This document shows positions 35,358 to 45,590 of a DNA stretch of 64,000 bases, piece after piece. A program made the translations under genes and the position numbers. Origin of the DNA: Cladobotryum mycophilum (lineage: Eukaryota; Ascomycota; Sordariomycetes; Hypocreales; Hypocreaceae); contig JAVFKD010000004.1 of assembly GCA_036429605.1 (NCBI GenBank), positions 4,402,001 to 4,466,000 on the forward strand, in the 5' to 3' direction. How positions within the stretch are numbered: the first letter of the stretch is position 1; the number at the start of each line of letters is the position of its first letter. Under the pieces are notes generated by a model. It was not told the DNA's origin. It saw only the letters and a program-made list of their open reading frames with translations, and did no database searches.

Positions 35358-35879
35358 GTTTTAGCTTGCTGGACTGGATGTAAGTGACTTGGGGCTGAAG
35401 GGCTTGGTGCTGGGGATATTTTTGTCCGTCTCTGTCAAAGTTGGGGCTGCTGCACTGTCAATCCTGTGTGTGTGGCAATTACTGGTCGTTCGAGTATATA
35501 GAAGGGAGCGGAGTCATATGAAAGGGACTTGTCACGATTGAAACTTGATGCAAACGATGAGAACCAAGAATAGCCGGCTCAAACGTCTCTTTGTATCAGG
35601 AAAGGGGGCAATGAACCCTTGACAAACCTTCTACCCCTTGCACTAACCCAATCATTGTTCTACCTGACAATGTCCTCAGTTCGGGTCGGCCCGTGAGAGA
35701 GATGTCAGCCCTAGCCCGGCCTTTGTCAAGGATGTTCATCACACTCCTGGGATGTGACGAGAGCTCTGATAGCCATGAGCGAGCAGCATCAGCAGATATT
35801 TTGAAGTGAAAACATTTTCGGGCGGGATTTAACAAAGAAATGTATGCAAATGTTCCTACTCATCTACATCCAGTACCAC
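35358..35879. other. intergenic between convergent genes
   Basis: About 520 bp between the 3' end of the Cys-rich gene (+) and the 3' end of the LysM pseudogene (-). Presumed terminators. Nothing distinctive seen. Confidence 0.45.
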
Positions 35880-37476
35880 CTAGCTTTGCTGCGGCACAAT
35901 CTCAAAGTTGTCATAAACAGCTCCAGCCTCAAACACACGCGCCCCGACCATGCCCGCCGAGAAGGTGCCGTCGCTCACAGTGATCTGAGGGCGATTCATG
36001 TCATCAACATATACAGTCAGAGTGTTCCCCGACGCGATAACACGCATGTGATATGCCCTGTTGGCTTGAATATCCATCTTGGCATTCCTCAACTCGGTCC
36101 AATTGTTTTGCGCGCGACCGAGAGTGACTTGGCCACGCTGGATGCCGACATAATAGCCTTGGTAGCTGTCAGCGCCGTCATGGAGGTTGGAGGCACGGAA
36201 GATGACGCCCGCGTTCCCATCGCTTGAGGTCAGTTTAATGTCGACGTCGAAAGCAAAGTTCTTGAAAGCGGTGCTCAGAACGGCCTTGGCGCTGTGGACC
36301 TTGGGGACAGTCATGACGCCGTTTCGACCGTCAAAACCGCCGTCAGCAATGGCCCAGCCGACCATGTTCTAGTCAAGGCCACCATATACCATGGGTTTGA
36401 TGCGGATGCTGTCAAGCGTTGTACCGGTCTGGTAGACGCAGGCGCCGCAGGTTCCAGCGCAGAGGGTGTCCTCAAGGGTGATTTTCCTCTCGGCTGCGAG
36501 TATTTATGTTGAAGATGTTGTTGCCAGCGGCCTGGACAGTCATGGTATAACCCCCTGGGGTGAATGTCCGTCTTGACGCTGCTGAGCTGGTTTAATGTAT
36601 GATCAGCTTGGCCAAGGGAAACGTATCTTTCATTCTCGCCGCTGATGCCGACGTCCATAGTAGCCCCGGTACGCATCAGCAATACGGTCGGCGTTGGACA
36701 TACGGGAGAGAATACAAACATTATCGCTTGGGCTGGGTAGTGTGATGTCCGACTGCATGATGAAATCGTCCATCCGGGCGTTGACGATGGCCTTGCCACC
36801 TTGTGAGCCACTGGCGGCCAACGCCCTTGAGTTGGCTGAATAGGTGCCGTCGCTAACTTTCCACCCAGCCATGTTGCCCGTCTCGAAGTCGTAGTTGCTG
36901 ATTGTAGATACACAGGCATACGCATCCGCCCACATGCCAGCACAATTGGGTCCCACTTGTGATTCCAGCTCACAAAGTCCTTAACCGTGATGCCGTTATC
37001 GTCTATGATGCGGTCACACGACTGCCCTTCCTCAACGTAGTGGAATTTCTTACAGGTGTCTACTGTATCAGGCTGAGCGGGCGATGACGTCTCAATGTCG
37101 TTGTTAGGCTTGGGGGTTCGTTCGCGGCTGGGTTCCATGCAGCACGACCTGCCAATGATATAGTTGTCGCATGACTCGGCTATCTCAGGATTATAGAAAG
37201 TTTTGTGTTGGCTGTACACGCCGGCTTTGTAGCTACTTCTGCGACAATAAGTCTACTCATCTAGTATAATCGTTTATCCTTGTTGATGAGAAGCGTTGAT
37301 GGCATATCTTCGCATGCAATGATCATCACTGTCGTACCAGAAAGTGCGATACTTGGTAGTGGAAAGACCGTAGGGGTACTTTGGCTTCGCATCTCGACAT
37401 CTTGAAGGCCATCATGATGAGCCACTATAGCCTGCAAGAGAGATGCCACAAGGAGCGGCGCCAAAACTCGCATCAT
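35880..37476 (-). pseudogene. LysM protein with two LamG-like domains, multiply broken
   Basis: Reads from a signal peptide (MMRVLAPLLVASLLQAIVA, from 37476) through CDNYIIGRSCC and a LysM core (KKFHYVEEGQSCDRI, ITVKDFVSWN) into two copies of a jelly-roll domain resembling LamG/3-keto-disaccharide hydrolase folds (first copy about 36530-36890, second 35890-36360, both with DAYRGYY / DSYQGYYVGI). The parts lie in different frames. Breaks are visible near 36955-36960, 36651-36661, 36551-36568 and about 36480-36510, plus an in-frame TAG at 36369-36371, with the junction after the signal peptide (37200-37400) also unclear. Intact relatives are secreted chitin-binding proteins. This copy cannot encode a full protein unless some breaks are introns, and none has consensus splice sites that I can see. 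Neighbour of an intact LysM-WSC gene. Confidence 0.78.
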
Positions 37477-38182
37477 TGCAATGAAGTGGTTGAATAAAAG
37501 TGATTGACCTTTGGAGGACAAGAGTAGTAGGCCTGATTTCACCTGTATAATGCATCGATCCGTGGATGCTAGAAATGGATAAATGACATGCCATGGCATC
37601 CAGTGCAGTGTCGGACAAACTGTAAGAACACATGTCGGCTGTGGAGAAAGTCTCCGGAATCAGTTTCCTTTTTCGTCTCATGTTGTTGGTTGATGAAATG
37701 AGGGTCTCATCAGTTTGCAACAGGGATCGTCCCGGGACTTGGAGCGGTTAGAGCCAATCGGAGCGTTCCCCATTGGGACAGGCATGATGAGTTGACTGCA
37801 CGACCCCTTGTTGATACTTGGAGGGGCATGCCAACCCAACTACTCGCAATTGTTACTTACTTACGAGGGTCCATAATGAGAAATTTAATCTCGCAGAATA
37901 GTTTCAACCACGGCGAGCCGAATAGGACATAGCGTGGCAGGAGTCTCGTCCATGCACAGCTCAACCAGAAAGGCAATCACCGAGCGTGCGAGACGGGCAA
38001 ATTTTACCATTAATGATAGCTTATTGATTATTCCGCATCAGGTAATTGCCTTGAGACCTGAATGTAATTCTGCTTATCCGTATGATTTATTCAACTGCAC
38101 AATCCATAGACGAGACCAGTTTGTATTGCAACTATCAACAACTTCAAAACTGTATATACCAAGTAGAGTGAGGTGTAGTATA
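37477..38182. other. intergenic, 0.7 kb
   Basis: Lies between the start of the LysM pseudogene and the 3' end of the LysM-WSC gene. A 208-codon plus-strand frame (37934-38560) overlaps the LysM-WSC gene antisense and is not credible as a gene. No other feature. Confidence 0.45.
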
Positions 38183-38959
38183 CTACAACCACCTGAACAG
38201 ACCCAAGTTCCTCACCGCCCCAGAGCTAGGTCTACTCGTCTGAGCTACCTTGCCCACACCGGTGGCAGTAGTGGTAGAAGTAGTAGTAGTTCTCGGTGGT
38301 ACGACTTCGGGTTTGAGTGCCTTGAAAACGTTGAGACAATCCTTGCCACCACAGTTCTTCTTGATGTCGCCAGTACAGGTCATGTTGCAGTCGGTCGTAT
38401 GCGGCGTCCATTCACCGGCGACATAGCCGCTACACCAACACTCGTTGCCTGCCTTGACGCCTGCATATTGGAAGTCCAAGCGGTAGCAGGTGTCCTGGCA
38501 CTTGGGGATTGTGAGAGCGGCGTCCCCATCTTTCCCACTGACCAGCTTGTCAAGGATTGACCGGTTCAGTCTATCAGCATAGCAGCCAAGCTCTTTCCAT
38601 GCGGTCGGAGAGGGTCCCAAGGTTGTTGAAGTCGTGGTGGTGGAGGTAGATGTTGCTTCGCTAGGAGAAGCTGTAGCCGTCAACTTGGCCAACTTTTCGT
38701 TGGTCATGATGCAATATGAACCGACTATCCAGAGTTTGTCGCAATTGACGCCCACAGAAGGGTTCCATTGGGCGAATTCTTCGGGGGTGAGATTGAAATA
38801 GTCTCTAACTTGTTGACACGTTTTGCCCTCGATGTTGTTGTACCAATAGAGACAATCTTTTGTTGTGTCAGGATCATATTGCATCTCGGGGTACGGGCTG
38901 GCGGCACAGAACCGCAAGCCAAGGGCGAGAACGGCAAGAGAAAGCAGAGCGTTCTTCAT
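38183..38959 (-). CDS. secreted LysM-WSC chitin/glycan-binding protein
   Basis: 258 residues, single exon, ATG 38959. Signal peptide 1-20 (MKNALLSLAVLALGLRFCAA). LysM domain about 35-83: DCLYWYNNIEGKTC, FNLTPEEFAQWNPSVG and the closing Cys typical of fungal LysM effectors. A Ser/Thr linker (98-118) follows, then a WSC domain about 121-213 with the expected Cys spacing (ELGCYADR, CQDTCYRLDFQYAGV, ECWCSG, CNMTCTGD, CGGKDCLNVF), and a Thr-rich tail ending GLFRWL without a clear GPI signal. LysM binds chitin oligomers. WSC binds beta-glucan or similar polysaccharides and occurs in fungal cell-wall sensors. Likely an extracellular wall-binding or host-chitin-masking protein (inference). It is the only intact member of the chitin-related cluster here. 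Confidence 0.88.
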   Translation of the reverse strand: MKNALLSLAVLALGLRFCAASPYPEMQYDPDTTKDCLYWYNNIEGKTCQQVRDYFNLTPEEFAQWNPSVGVNCDKLWIVGSYCIMTNEKLAKLTATASPSEATSTSTTTTSTTLGPSPTAWKELGCYADRLNRSILDKLVSGKDGDAALTIPKCQDTCYRLDFQYAGVKAGNECWCSGYVAGEWTPHTTDCNMTCTGDIKKNCGGKDCLNVFKALKPEVVPPRTTTTSTTTATGVGKVAQTSRPSSGAVRNLGLFRWL

Positions 38960-39360
38960 GGTAAAGATGAGTGAGTAAGGATAGGCGAATCAAGTGAAGC
39001 GATGGAGTGAAGAGCAGAGTTGGAGAGAAATAGACGAGACCGGAGGAGGGACAACCTACCTGTATGTACTTGTTGGTACTTCGTACATGGTTCCTATCAG
39101 ATGCCTGTGCGTTGGTGGAAGCCCAGACATGGGCAAAGGTCTCCCCACTGCATTATAGCGTCAATGCAACCTTACATTCCGGGTTCCATTATGCATATAT
39201 ATACAAGTAGATTCCATTATTACGCGGGGATTCTATTCAGCCACCATAACTCCCAGCGCTTCCATTGTTACATACTTATAGTAATTTCTTTTCATCAGGC
39301 CAAAGACAAGGCCTCCTTTTACCAACTACAAATACGCACCAACACATACCAACCACACCA

Positions 39361-39990
39361 ATGGCAACCTTCTCCCATCTCCCCTTGGAGCTCCGCTCGC
39401 TGATTTGGACCTTCACCATTGAGCCGTGCCGCACTGTTGAGGTCCGCTTCAAGCACGGCTTGATTCCTGATGGCAGTGGCAGACCACCTGGACGCTGGAG
39501 TGCTCTGTATGCGACCTCGCCCACACCGGTGCCGGCTGCACTCCATACTTGTCGCGAGGCCCGCAGTGTCATCGCACACAAGTACGAGCGCGCCTTTACT
39601 GATGGCGCTGAGCCTCGGTATGTCTGGGTTAACTTTGACCTGGATATCATTTCCATCGACAAGTCTTACTTTGCCTCGGTCAAACCCGAGGCGCCGCGTA
39701 TTCGTCGGCTCAAATTCGCGCGAGAGATGAGCGAATATTACTTTTACGATGAGCGTTATGAGCTGGAGATGTTTTCCAACCTACTAGAACTCATCGTCGT
39801 CCGTCACGACCCTGAACTGCTGTGGGATGATCCCAACGAGGAAGTTTACTGGCCGTGTCCGAGAGAATGTATATGGTTCATTGATGCAGAGACGGATGAA
39901 ATGATGACTTTGGCTGAGCATCAAAGGAGATGTGATGAAATCCCAATAGAAGATTATAGTCCAAAAGTGGAACAAGGGGCACATGAATGA
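39361..39990 (+). CDS. 2EXR domain protein
   Basis: 209 residues from ATG 39361, preferred over the upstream in-frame ATG 39265 because it starts at the conserved motif FSHLPLELRSLIWTFTIEPC, the signature opening of the fungal 2EXR family (F-box-like helix followed by R.VEVR). Typical continuation includes PAALHTCREARSVIAHKYERAF and YVWVNFDLDIISID. The family is expanded in Sordariomycetes and Leotiomycetes and of unknown biochemical role. Some members carry F-box-like N-termini suggesting SCF contacts. Single exon, intracellular (no signal peptide). Good codon use argues that it is functional. Confidence 0.85.
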   Translation: MATFSHLPLELRSLIWTFTIEPCRTVEVRFKHGLIPDGSGRPPGRWSALYATSPTPVPAALHTCREARSVIAHKYERAFTDGAEPRYVWVNFDLDIISIDKSYFASVKPEAPRIRRLKFAREMSEYYFYDERYELEMFSNLLELIVVRHDPELLWDDPNEEVYWPCPRECIWFIDAETDEMMTLAEHQRRCDEIPIEDYSPKVEQGAHE

Positions 39991-40189
39991 AAGGTTGGGA
40001 ACTTTCTGGAGCTGTAGATAGTGGTTATTAAAAAAGATTATAAATCTCTTTAAAAACAAAAGAAAAGGAGATCCCTTAAAGCTATGAACGGTACAGTTGA
40101 TACATCGCCATAGAAGCCGTCAAAACCTGGGCTGACAGAAAATTAAGCACCATCGCCTCACCGCTGCATATGTTACGAATTACTGCTCG

Positions 40190-41380
40190 GGCAGAGTGCA
40201 AGATTACTAAAGTCTAAGCTGGCGACGGCTGCTTAGATGTAGCTGTAGCCGGTAGTCCAGATGCGGCATCAGCTTAAACGATCTGAAGAATTATAACCCT
40301 GTTGATGAGTTCTGCAATGCTTTTGTCGTCGATCAGGCAGTCTGATTCTCGCCAAGCAACTTGCCAGAGGCCATCTCACGCAGAGACCCAGACGAGATGT
40401 GCAAGACAATAGCCGTTCAAACCAACGACGACTACGGCTCTCTGGCTAGCAAGTACGGCCTAAACCCCAACGACCCTACAAATGTCAACGACAAGCCCAA
40501 ATTCTACTCAACACTGGTGGAAGGCCAGCTTGTGTGTGCTGCTGTCGCGGCAAGTATCATGATCTGCGTCCTAGGCCCAATCCCAACGGATCCTGCGCTA
40601 CGTATCAAAGAGATTGTCAAGGGTCTGGCGCCGGAAAATACGGTTCGGATTGCCTACTTCGAATTACAGAACAAGAACTGGTGACACCCCCAAGCTGGGA
40701 TGGACTATTACAAGACACTCTCTATTATCAAATCAGCTATTGGTAGTCCCAAGGCAGTCTCCTTTTGCATTCCCGGCGTCGTACCAGTATCTTTGGCCAC
40801 TCCTACCTCATGGCCAAGGCTATCGACTGCATTGTCTACATGACGTACGACCTCCACGGGCAATGGGATTATGATAACAAGTGGGCTTTGCTCAGTTGTC
40901 CTACTTGTGACTGTCTACGGTCTCATGTCAACATCACTGAGCCCTACGATACGCCTCTCATGATTATCAAAGCCGGTGTGCCCTCTAGCAAGGTTGCTGT
41001 TGGTGTCGCTAGCTATGGCCTCTCCTTTAAGATGGCTGAAGCGGGCTGTAAGGGGAAGCGTGCAAATTCACCGACAGCCCTCATGTACACAATGCCGCCA
41101 AGGGTCTTTGCACAAATACGCTATGTAGACATCGACAGCAATTGGCTCTAGGCAGATCTGCTCGATGCTCCGACCATGCCTGCCCTAGCGCTCAAGGCTA
41201 CCATCGAGAACGTAGAGTTCATAGTAAAAGAAAAGTCAGCGAGATCAAAAAGCAGGAGCGCAAGGAATTTATCGATAACTTCGTCACGAGCCTCCTCTTC
41301 TTCATCGTTTGTTCAATGGCACTTTTGTCCAAGTCTACAAATTGACGTTGGATCACAAGATGCAGAGGACGGGACCCCTG
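40190..41380 (+). pseudogene. LysM-GH18 (subgroup C type) chitinase, heavily decayed
   Basis: Fragments in all three plus frames, in the right order for a subgroup-C chitinase. LysM pieces lie near 40265-40550 (CGISLNDLKNYNP and CKTIAVQTNDDYGSLASKYG) and near 40530-40680 (CATYQ..., ENTVRIAYFELQNKNW). Then comes part of the GH18 barrel near 40740-41080 (MAKAIDCIVYMTYDLHGQWD, CLRSHVNITEP, AGVPSSKVAVGVASYGLSFK), and the C-terminal basic/hydrophobic tail near 41220-41345 (KKQERKEFIDNF, LLFFIVCSMALL). The catalytic DxxDxDxE strand of GH18 is not visible, and large parts of the barrel are missing. Frameshifts and stops separate every block. Such chitinases resemble the alpha-subunit of yeast killer toxin and are commonly paired with LysM effector genes, as here. 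Non-functional. Confidence 0.78.
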
Positions 41381-42554
41381 GATTTAGCTAGGCTCACTTT
41401 CCCTTTGCATGATAACGTCAAAGGTTTGCTCAACTCCCAGCTCTAGGGCTCCACTCATAATTCTACAGTGCTACCGTCTTCGTATACTCTGTCGACCAGA
41501 GAAATCAGCATCATAATATCAGTAACGTTATCACCCCTGGAGCCTAAACAGCCGATACCTTGTCTCAAGCCTTGATAATTAAACCCTCCACTATGAACGA
41601 GAAGCGCGACTTGAACGATTTGCCCCCTATCTAACCGTTGTACCGCTACTGACGACCAGAAAGAATCCATATTACAGCCCCGCCTCGACACATTCTCTCT
41701 TTTGCTATTTCCTCTACCTAGGCTATAACCTTTGGCAGCGGACTGTGCAAAAACAGGGGTACGGCGACCCCCTCCCCAGCAACCTAAAGCGCCAAAAACA
41801 GCCACATTGGCTCATTCATAAAGACCAAATAAACCATTGTATAAGGTACTCATCGCAAGGCATGTAAGATTTGATATTCAATCACTATATGTGAAAGCCA
41901 ATGTTTCCGTCAAATCTGCCCAGTGGGTCGAAAAAAACATTATGCATTCGCCTTAGGACAGTTAACTTACCCTGTAGTTGGTATCAACATTAACAAAATG
42001 ATTCAATTTGCACGTCGACTAGCCCCTAGTATATCAAAACAGAATGAATAGCTACAAGTTTATCTACTTGATTCATCTATAAATTTATTTTCCTCACGTT
42101 AATGCATACACCGTCCTTAATCCGTCTCCCTAGCTTTAATGAGAATTCATTGCCTGCCGCGTATTAACTCAGCTATTAGACAATACTCTTGACTCCCACC
42201 GGGACAGAGACTACACCTTAACCTACACAAATAAATAAATAAATTCTTCAATGAGGCAATAATGAAGAAGAGAAAATATACAGAGCCATTCAATTTATAA
42301 CAAGCATCCATTTCCTTCATTCTCCCATTCAAGTCTGCAGATGTCTCAGCAAAGCAACAGATAGATAAACGATACTATAATGTAACCCTTAGTCATCATC
42401 TGTACCTGACCCTGAACCTCCAAACCCCCCAGCTCTCCATCCATCCAATCCATCCTACCCGAGACCACCACCAGTGGACCTCTAGATCAGTCTCTATAAC
42501 TTCAACCCCCACTCTCCTCCACCTCTCGCCTCTCGCCCCAAACCTCCTCCCACA
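41381..42554. other. intergenic, 1.2 kb
   Basis: Between the chitinase pseudogene and the mitochondrial carrier gene. A 116-codon minus-strand frame (41455-41805) has no recognisable features. The last 150 bp before 42555 are C-rich pyrimidine tracts, typical of fungal promoters/leader sequence. No other feature. Confidence 0.4.
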
Positions 42555-42638
42555 ATGACCCTCCAAAGCCATGTTTCCCGGCCGCCGCAATGACGCTTCC
42601 TCCCCTCCCCCTTCCCAGACTCCAACATCCTCCCCGTC

Positions 42639-44000
42639 TTGCCCCCCGACGCCGTCCCGCCCGAGCGACACCCTCGCACCAATGCCGCGACAGGCGCCTC
42701 CGCAGCCGGCGTGCGTGCCCTGAGCGCCCAGCTCGTCGCATTCTACTTCCGCGCCCCGGCTAAAGCATTCTTCCGGACGAGGGTCGATTACCTGGCGTAT
42801 GCCCGGACGGTGCACCAGGAGCAGATGCTCCTCCGGGCGGCGGCCGTGGGCGACTCGTCCAGGCTGACGGGCTTGGCACGACAGGTCTGGTACTGGATGA
42901 GGAGCACGACGCCGGGCGTCCTGACATCAGCCATCAAGCAAGAAGGATGGAGCGTCGTGCCCCATCAGATTCTCCCGCCGTTAATCGCCAATATCGGCGC
43001 CGGCGCAGTCCTCTACACGAGCTACCTCCAGATCCTCGGCCGCCTCCACGAGGAAAGCTCCAGGGCCACGAAGCGAGCGTTTCCCCCTCCCTCGCCCTCC
43101 CAGACCTTCACCGCGGGGTTCCTGGCCGGCAGCATCCAGAGCGTCCTCGCCGCGCCGCTCGACGCCCTGCAGGCCCGGTACGACCACCGCGACATGACGG
43201 CCAGGGACTCGGCCGGTCGGCCCCGTAGCATGTGGGCTTTCGGCGGCGAGAAGCTCCGCGAGATTGGCCTCCGCGGCATCTTCGCCGGGTGGGGCCTCTC
43301 CTTCGCCAAGGACTCGCTGGGGTGCGCCGTCTTCTTCAGCACCTTCGAGTACGTCAAGGCGCAGTCCTACTACCGCTTCGTGACCTGGTACTACGGCGGC
43401 CTCGACTCCGACATCATTGACCTCCTCGCCACAAAACGCCCCGCCAAACAGCAGCCCGGAGAGAAAAACGACGACGACGACGACGGCAGGGGAAAGGGCT
43501 TCACCGTCATCCGCCCGCACTACGCCCTCGAGCCCATGTTCCTCCTCCTCGCCGGCATAAGCGCCTCCTTCGCCCAGCAGCTCCTCCTCCACCCCCTCAC
43601 CCACCTCCAAGTCAAGCACTGGGACCACCTGGAGGAACTCGACGAGAAAGCCGCTAAGCTGCGCGCCTCCAGGGCCGCCACCCAGCTACACCCGGACCAA
43701 TCCCAGCCCCAGAAGCACCACCACCACCAGCAGCAGCAGCAGCAGCACCGCCCGTTCCGCATGCTGCGGGCGTACTACCGCGCTTACCAGGAGACCTGGG
43801 CGGGCTGCACCGCAGAGGCCGCGTCCGAGGGCCTGAAGCTGGGGAAATGGCTGTACCGCGGGTTCTGGTGGAACACCATCCGCCAAGTGCCCAGCACGAG
43901 CGCCGGGCTCATCATCTTTGAGCTGATACGACGCAAGTACGGATTTGGAGCCGAGGAGGTGCGGATTAACCAGGACGGGTATGATATCCTGCTACACTAG
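42639..44000 (+). CDS. mitochondrial carrier family protein (start unresolved)
   Basis: An uninterrupted 453-codon frame ending TAG at 43998-44000. It contains solute-carrier repeats: GFLAGSIQSVLAAPLDALQARYD (PxDxxxxR signature), FAGWGLSFAKDSLGCAVFFSTFEYVK, and LLLAGISASFAQQLLLHPLTHLQVKHW, ending with SAGLIIFELIRRKYGF. The length and a divergent, acidic/His-rich spacer (KNDDDDDG; HHHHQQQQQQHR, about 364-375) suggest an unusual carrier of the inner or outer membrane, with substrate unknown. The frame has no ATG at its start. The same frame extends upstream to an ATG at 42555, but a TGA intervenes at 42591-42593. A 3' splice site CTTCCCAG ending at 42618 exists, but I find no matching donor. 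The N-terminal residues are therefore uncertain. GC-rich codon use unlike the AT block. Confidence 0.8.
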   Translation: MPPDAVPPERHPRTNAATGASAAGVRALSAQLVAFYFRAPAKAFFRTRVDYLAYARTVHQEQMLLRAAAVGDSSRLTGLARQVWYWMRSTTPGVLTSAIKQEGWSVVPHQILPPLIANIGAGAVLYTSYLQILGRLHEESSRATKRAFPPPSPSQTFTAGFLAGSIQSVLAAPLDALQARYDHRDMTARDSAGRPRSMWAFGGEKLREIGLRGIFAGWGLSFAKDSLGCAVFFSTFEYVKAQSYYRFVTWYYGGLDSDIIDLLATKRPAKQQPGEKNDDDDDGRGKGFTVIRPHYALEPMFLLLAGISASFAQQLLLHPLTHLQVKHWDHLEELDEKAAKLRASRAATQLHPDQSQPQKHHHHQQQQQQHRPFRMLRAYYRAYQETWAGCTAEAASEGLKLGKWLYRGFWWNTIRQVPSTSAGLIIFELIRRKYGFGAEEVRINQDGYDILLH

Positions 44001-44356
44001 AGAAGGCATGACTGTAAACGGGAGAATTAATGTTTCAACTGGGTTGAGACTTGAGTGTTATAAAGGCGTTTTTAGGTGTTAAGCCTGCGAGGATATGCCG
44101 CAGCACAACATTTGTAGAGTATAGTATAAACATCTCCAACAGATACGGTGATAGAACATATATACACTTTGAAGAAGTCATTTCCATTCCTTCATCTCGC
44201 TTTTGCTATTCATATCTGGAGTGGGAAACACCGAAAGCCACGATAAGATACATGCAAGTTTGTTCCAACATCATCGCTTTTCCTATCCAAGCTATGCCCT
44301 CCATCTCTCACCCCCTGTCCAAGTCGCTAAAGGTTACCTAATAGCCAGATATAATA

Positions 44357-44397
44357 CTCATCATCCTCATCATCATCATCATCATCATCATCATCAG
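44357..44397 (+). repeat. (CAT)n microsatellite at the 3' end of the F-box-like gene
   Basis: About a dozen CAT/CATC units at 44357-44397, overlapping the stop codon of the minus-strand F-box-like gene (44394) and lying mainly in its 3' UTR. Expansion or contraction could alter that gene's C-terminal Asp/Glu-rich tail. Confidence 0.7.
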
Positions 44398-45590
44398 TTC
44401 TCATCAGTGCTCTCGTCGTTCCCGTTGCCCTCGTCGTCCCTGCTGTCTTCACCTTCCAACTGCGTGTTGCTTGAGTTTGCTAGTCTTAAAGTTGCATACC
44501 TAGAAGGCAGGGGTGCGTTTGAGCTTCGATTCTCCATGTGCCATGTTTTCAAAGCCTCCCAAGTACTGCTGTCCAACTGATAGAACCAATAGGATGCGGG
44601 GATTCCCAGTAGCCCGGGCACTTTGACAACCTCCCAGATGGACAGCATCAGGAAGTCTCCAAACTTGGGCGTGATCCCGTCAAAGTTAGCCTCCATAATG
44701 TCAGCATATAGCCGTATACCCATACACACACTTACACATATCCAGTGACTCCTGTTCAGCTCTTTCAGTTGTCCACCCTGGCCAGCCTGACATAGCTGCT
44801 CGACGCGGAAAAAGAAGATGGATTGTAGCTGATTAAAGAAGTACTCGATTCCCATGTTTGGTACTTCACTCCATACCCAGCCGTTGACACTGACTTTACA
44901 GGCCCGTAGAAAACGATATCGACTCTGTAGCTCCCAAGTATAAAACTCACGCGCGATTATGGCCATCTGTTCATCAGATCGCCCAGGGGGCTTGTCTTTC
45001 ATTGTCCGGTAACAAAGGTCCCAGAAGTCTTTGGCTATACACTCGGATCCACGACATCGAAATCGGGCTACAACCGTGCCTTCGCCTTCCCTAACATGAC
45101 GGGCGTCTTTTCGATGGCTTGTGTAATAAGCGTGTTTCCAGTGTTTGTCGGGATGTAGCTCTTCTGGGGCGGCATAGACGTTGGCCAGATAATTGACTTG
45201 TTCTGCAAGTAGGAACAGATCCATCAGCGAGCTGGGGCAGAGATCTTGATAGTTTGGTACGGTTCCAAACATGATTTCGTTGATCAACGCCTTTCCATCT
45301 TCCGTGTCGTTTACTTTAAGATGAATGATGGCTGTGATGGCGAGAGCGATATCAAGATTGGACGGGTGGATGAGTTTGAGCACGATCTTTAGGAGAATAA
45401 GCTTCCTGCCATGATTAAAAATACTTTTTATTCGTGGGTAGGACTCCAAGAAATGAATCAAATCCTTGTGTCTGGTGAGCATCGTCATGATCGTTATGAT
45501 AATATCACTGCTCAACTTCTCCAGATGGCAGCGCATCTGTGTGGTAGAGGAGCTTGGTGTATCCATTATTGCGCAAAGTCGTACACTCAT
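44394..45590 (-). CDS. fungal F-box-like protein
   Basis: 398 residues, single exon, ATG 45590. Residues about 22-60 (MRCHLEKLSSDIIITIMTML, KDLIHFLESYPRIKSIFN) match the L..LP.eil..I...l.....l..l...s..l F-box pattern seen in large fungal families. The remainder is all-helical without a known repeat, and the last 25 residues are acidic and Asn-rich (EGEDSRDDEGNGNDESTDEN). F-box proteins couple substrates to SCF ubiquitin ligases through Skp1; a substrate cannot be predicted. The neighbouring mitochondrial carrier gene is convergent (3' ends about 390 bp apart). Confidence 0.72.
   Translation of the reverse strand: MSVRLCAIMDTPSSSTTQMRCHLEKLSSDIIITIMTMLTRHKDLIHFLESYPRIKSIFNHGRKLILLKIVLKLIHPSNLDIALAITAIIHLKVNDTEDGKALINEIMFGTVPNYQDLCPSSLMDLFLLAEQVNYLANVYAAPEELHPDKHWKHAYYTSHRKDARHVREGEGTVVARFRCRGSECIAKDFWDLCYRTMKDKPPGRSDEQMAIIAREFYTWELQSRYRFLRACKVSVNGWVWSEVPNMGIEYFFNQLQSIFFFRVEQLCQAGQGGQLKELNRSHWICVSVCMGIRLYADIMEANFDGITPKFGDFLMLSIWEVVKVPGLLGIPASYWFYQLDSSTWEALKTWHMENRSSNAPLPSRYATLRLANSSNTQLEGEDSRDDEGNGNDESTDEN

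Noticed and set aside
37934..38560. 208-codon plus-strand frame
   Set aside because: Mostly antisense to the intact LysM-WSC gene.
42396..43628. Minus-strand frames of up to 215 codons
   Set aside because: Antisense shadows of the GC-rich mitochondrial carrier gene or of its pyrimidine-rich leader.
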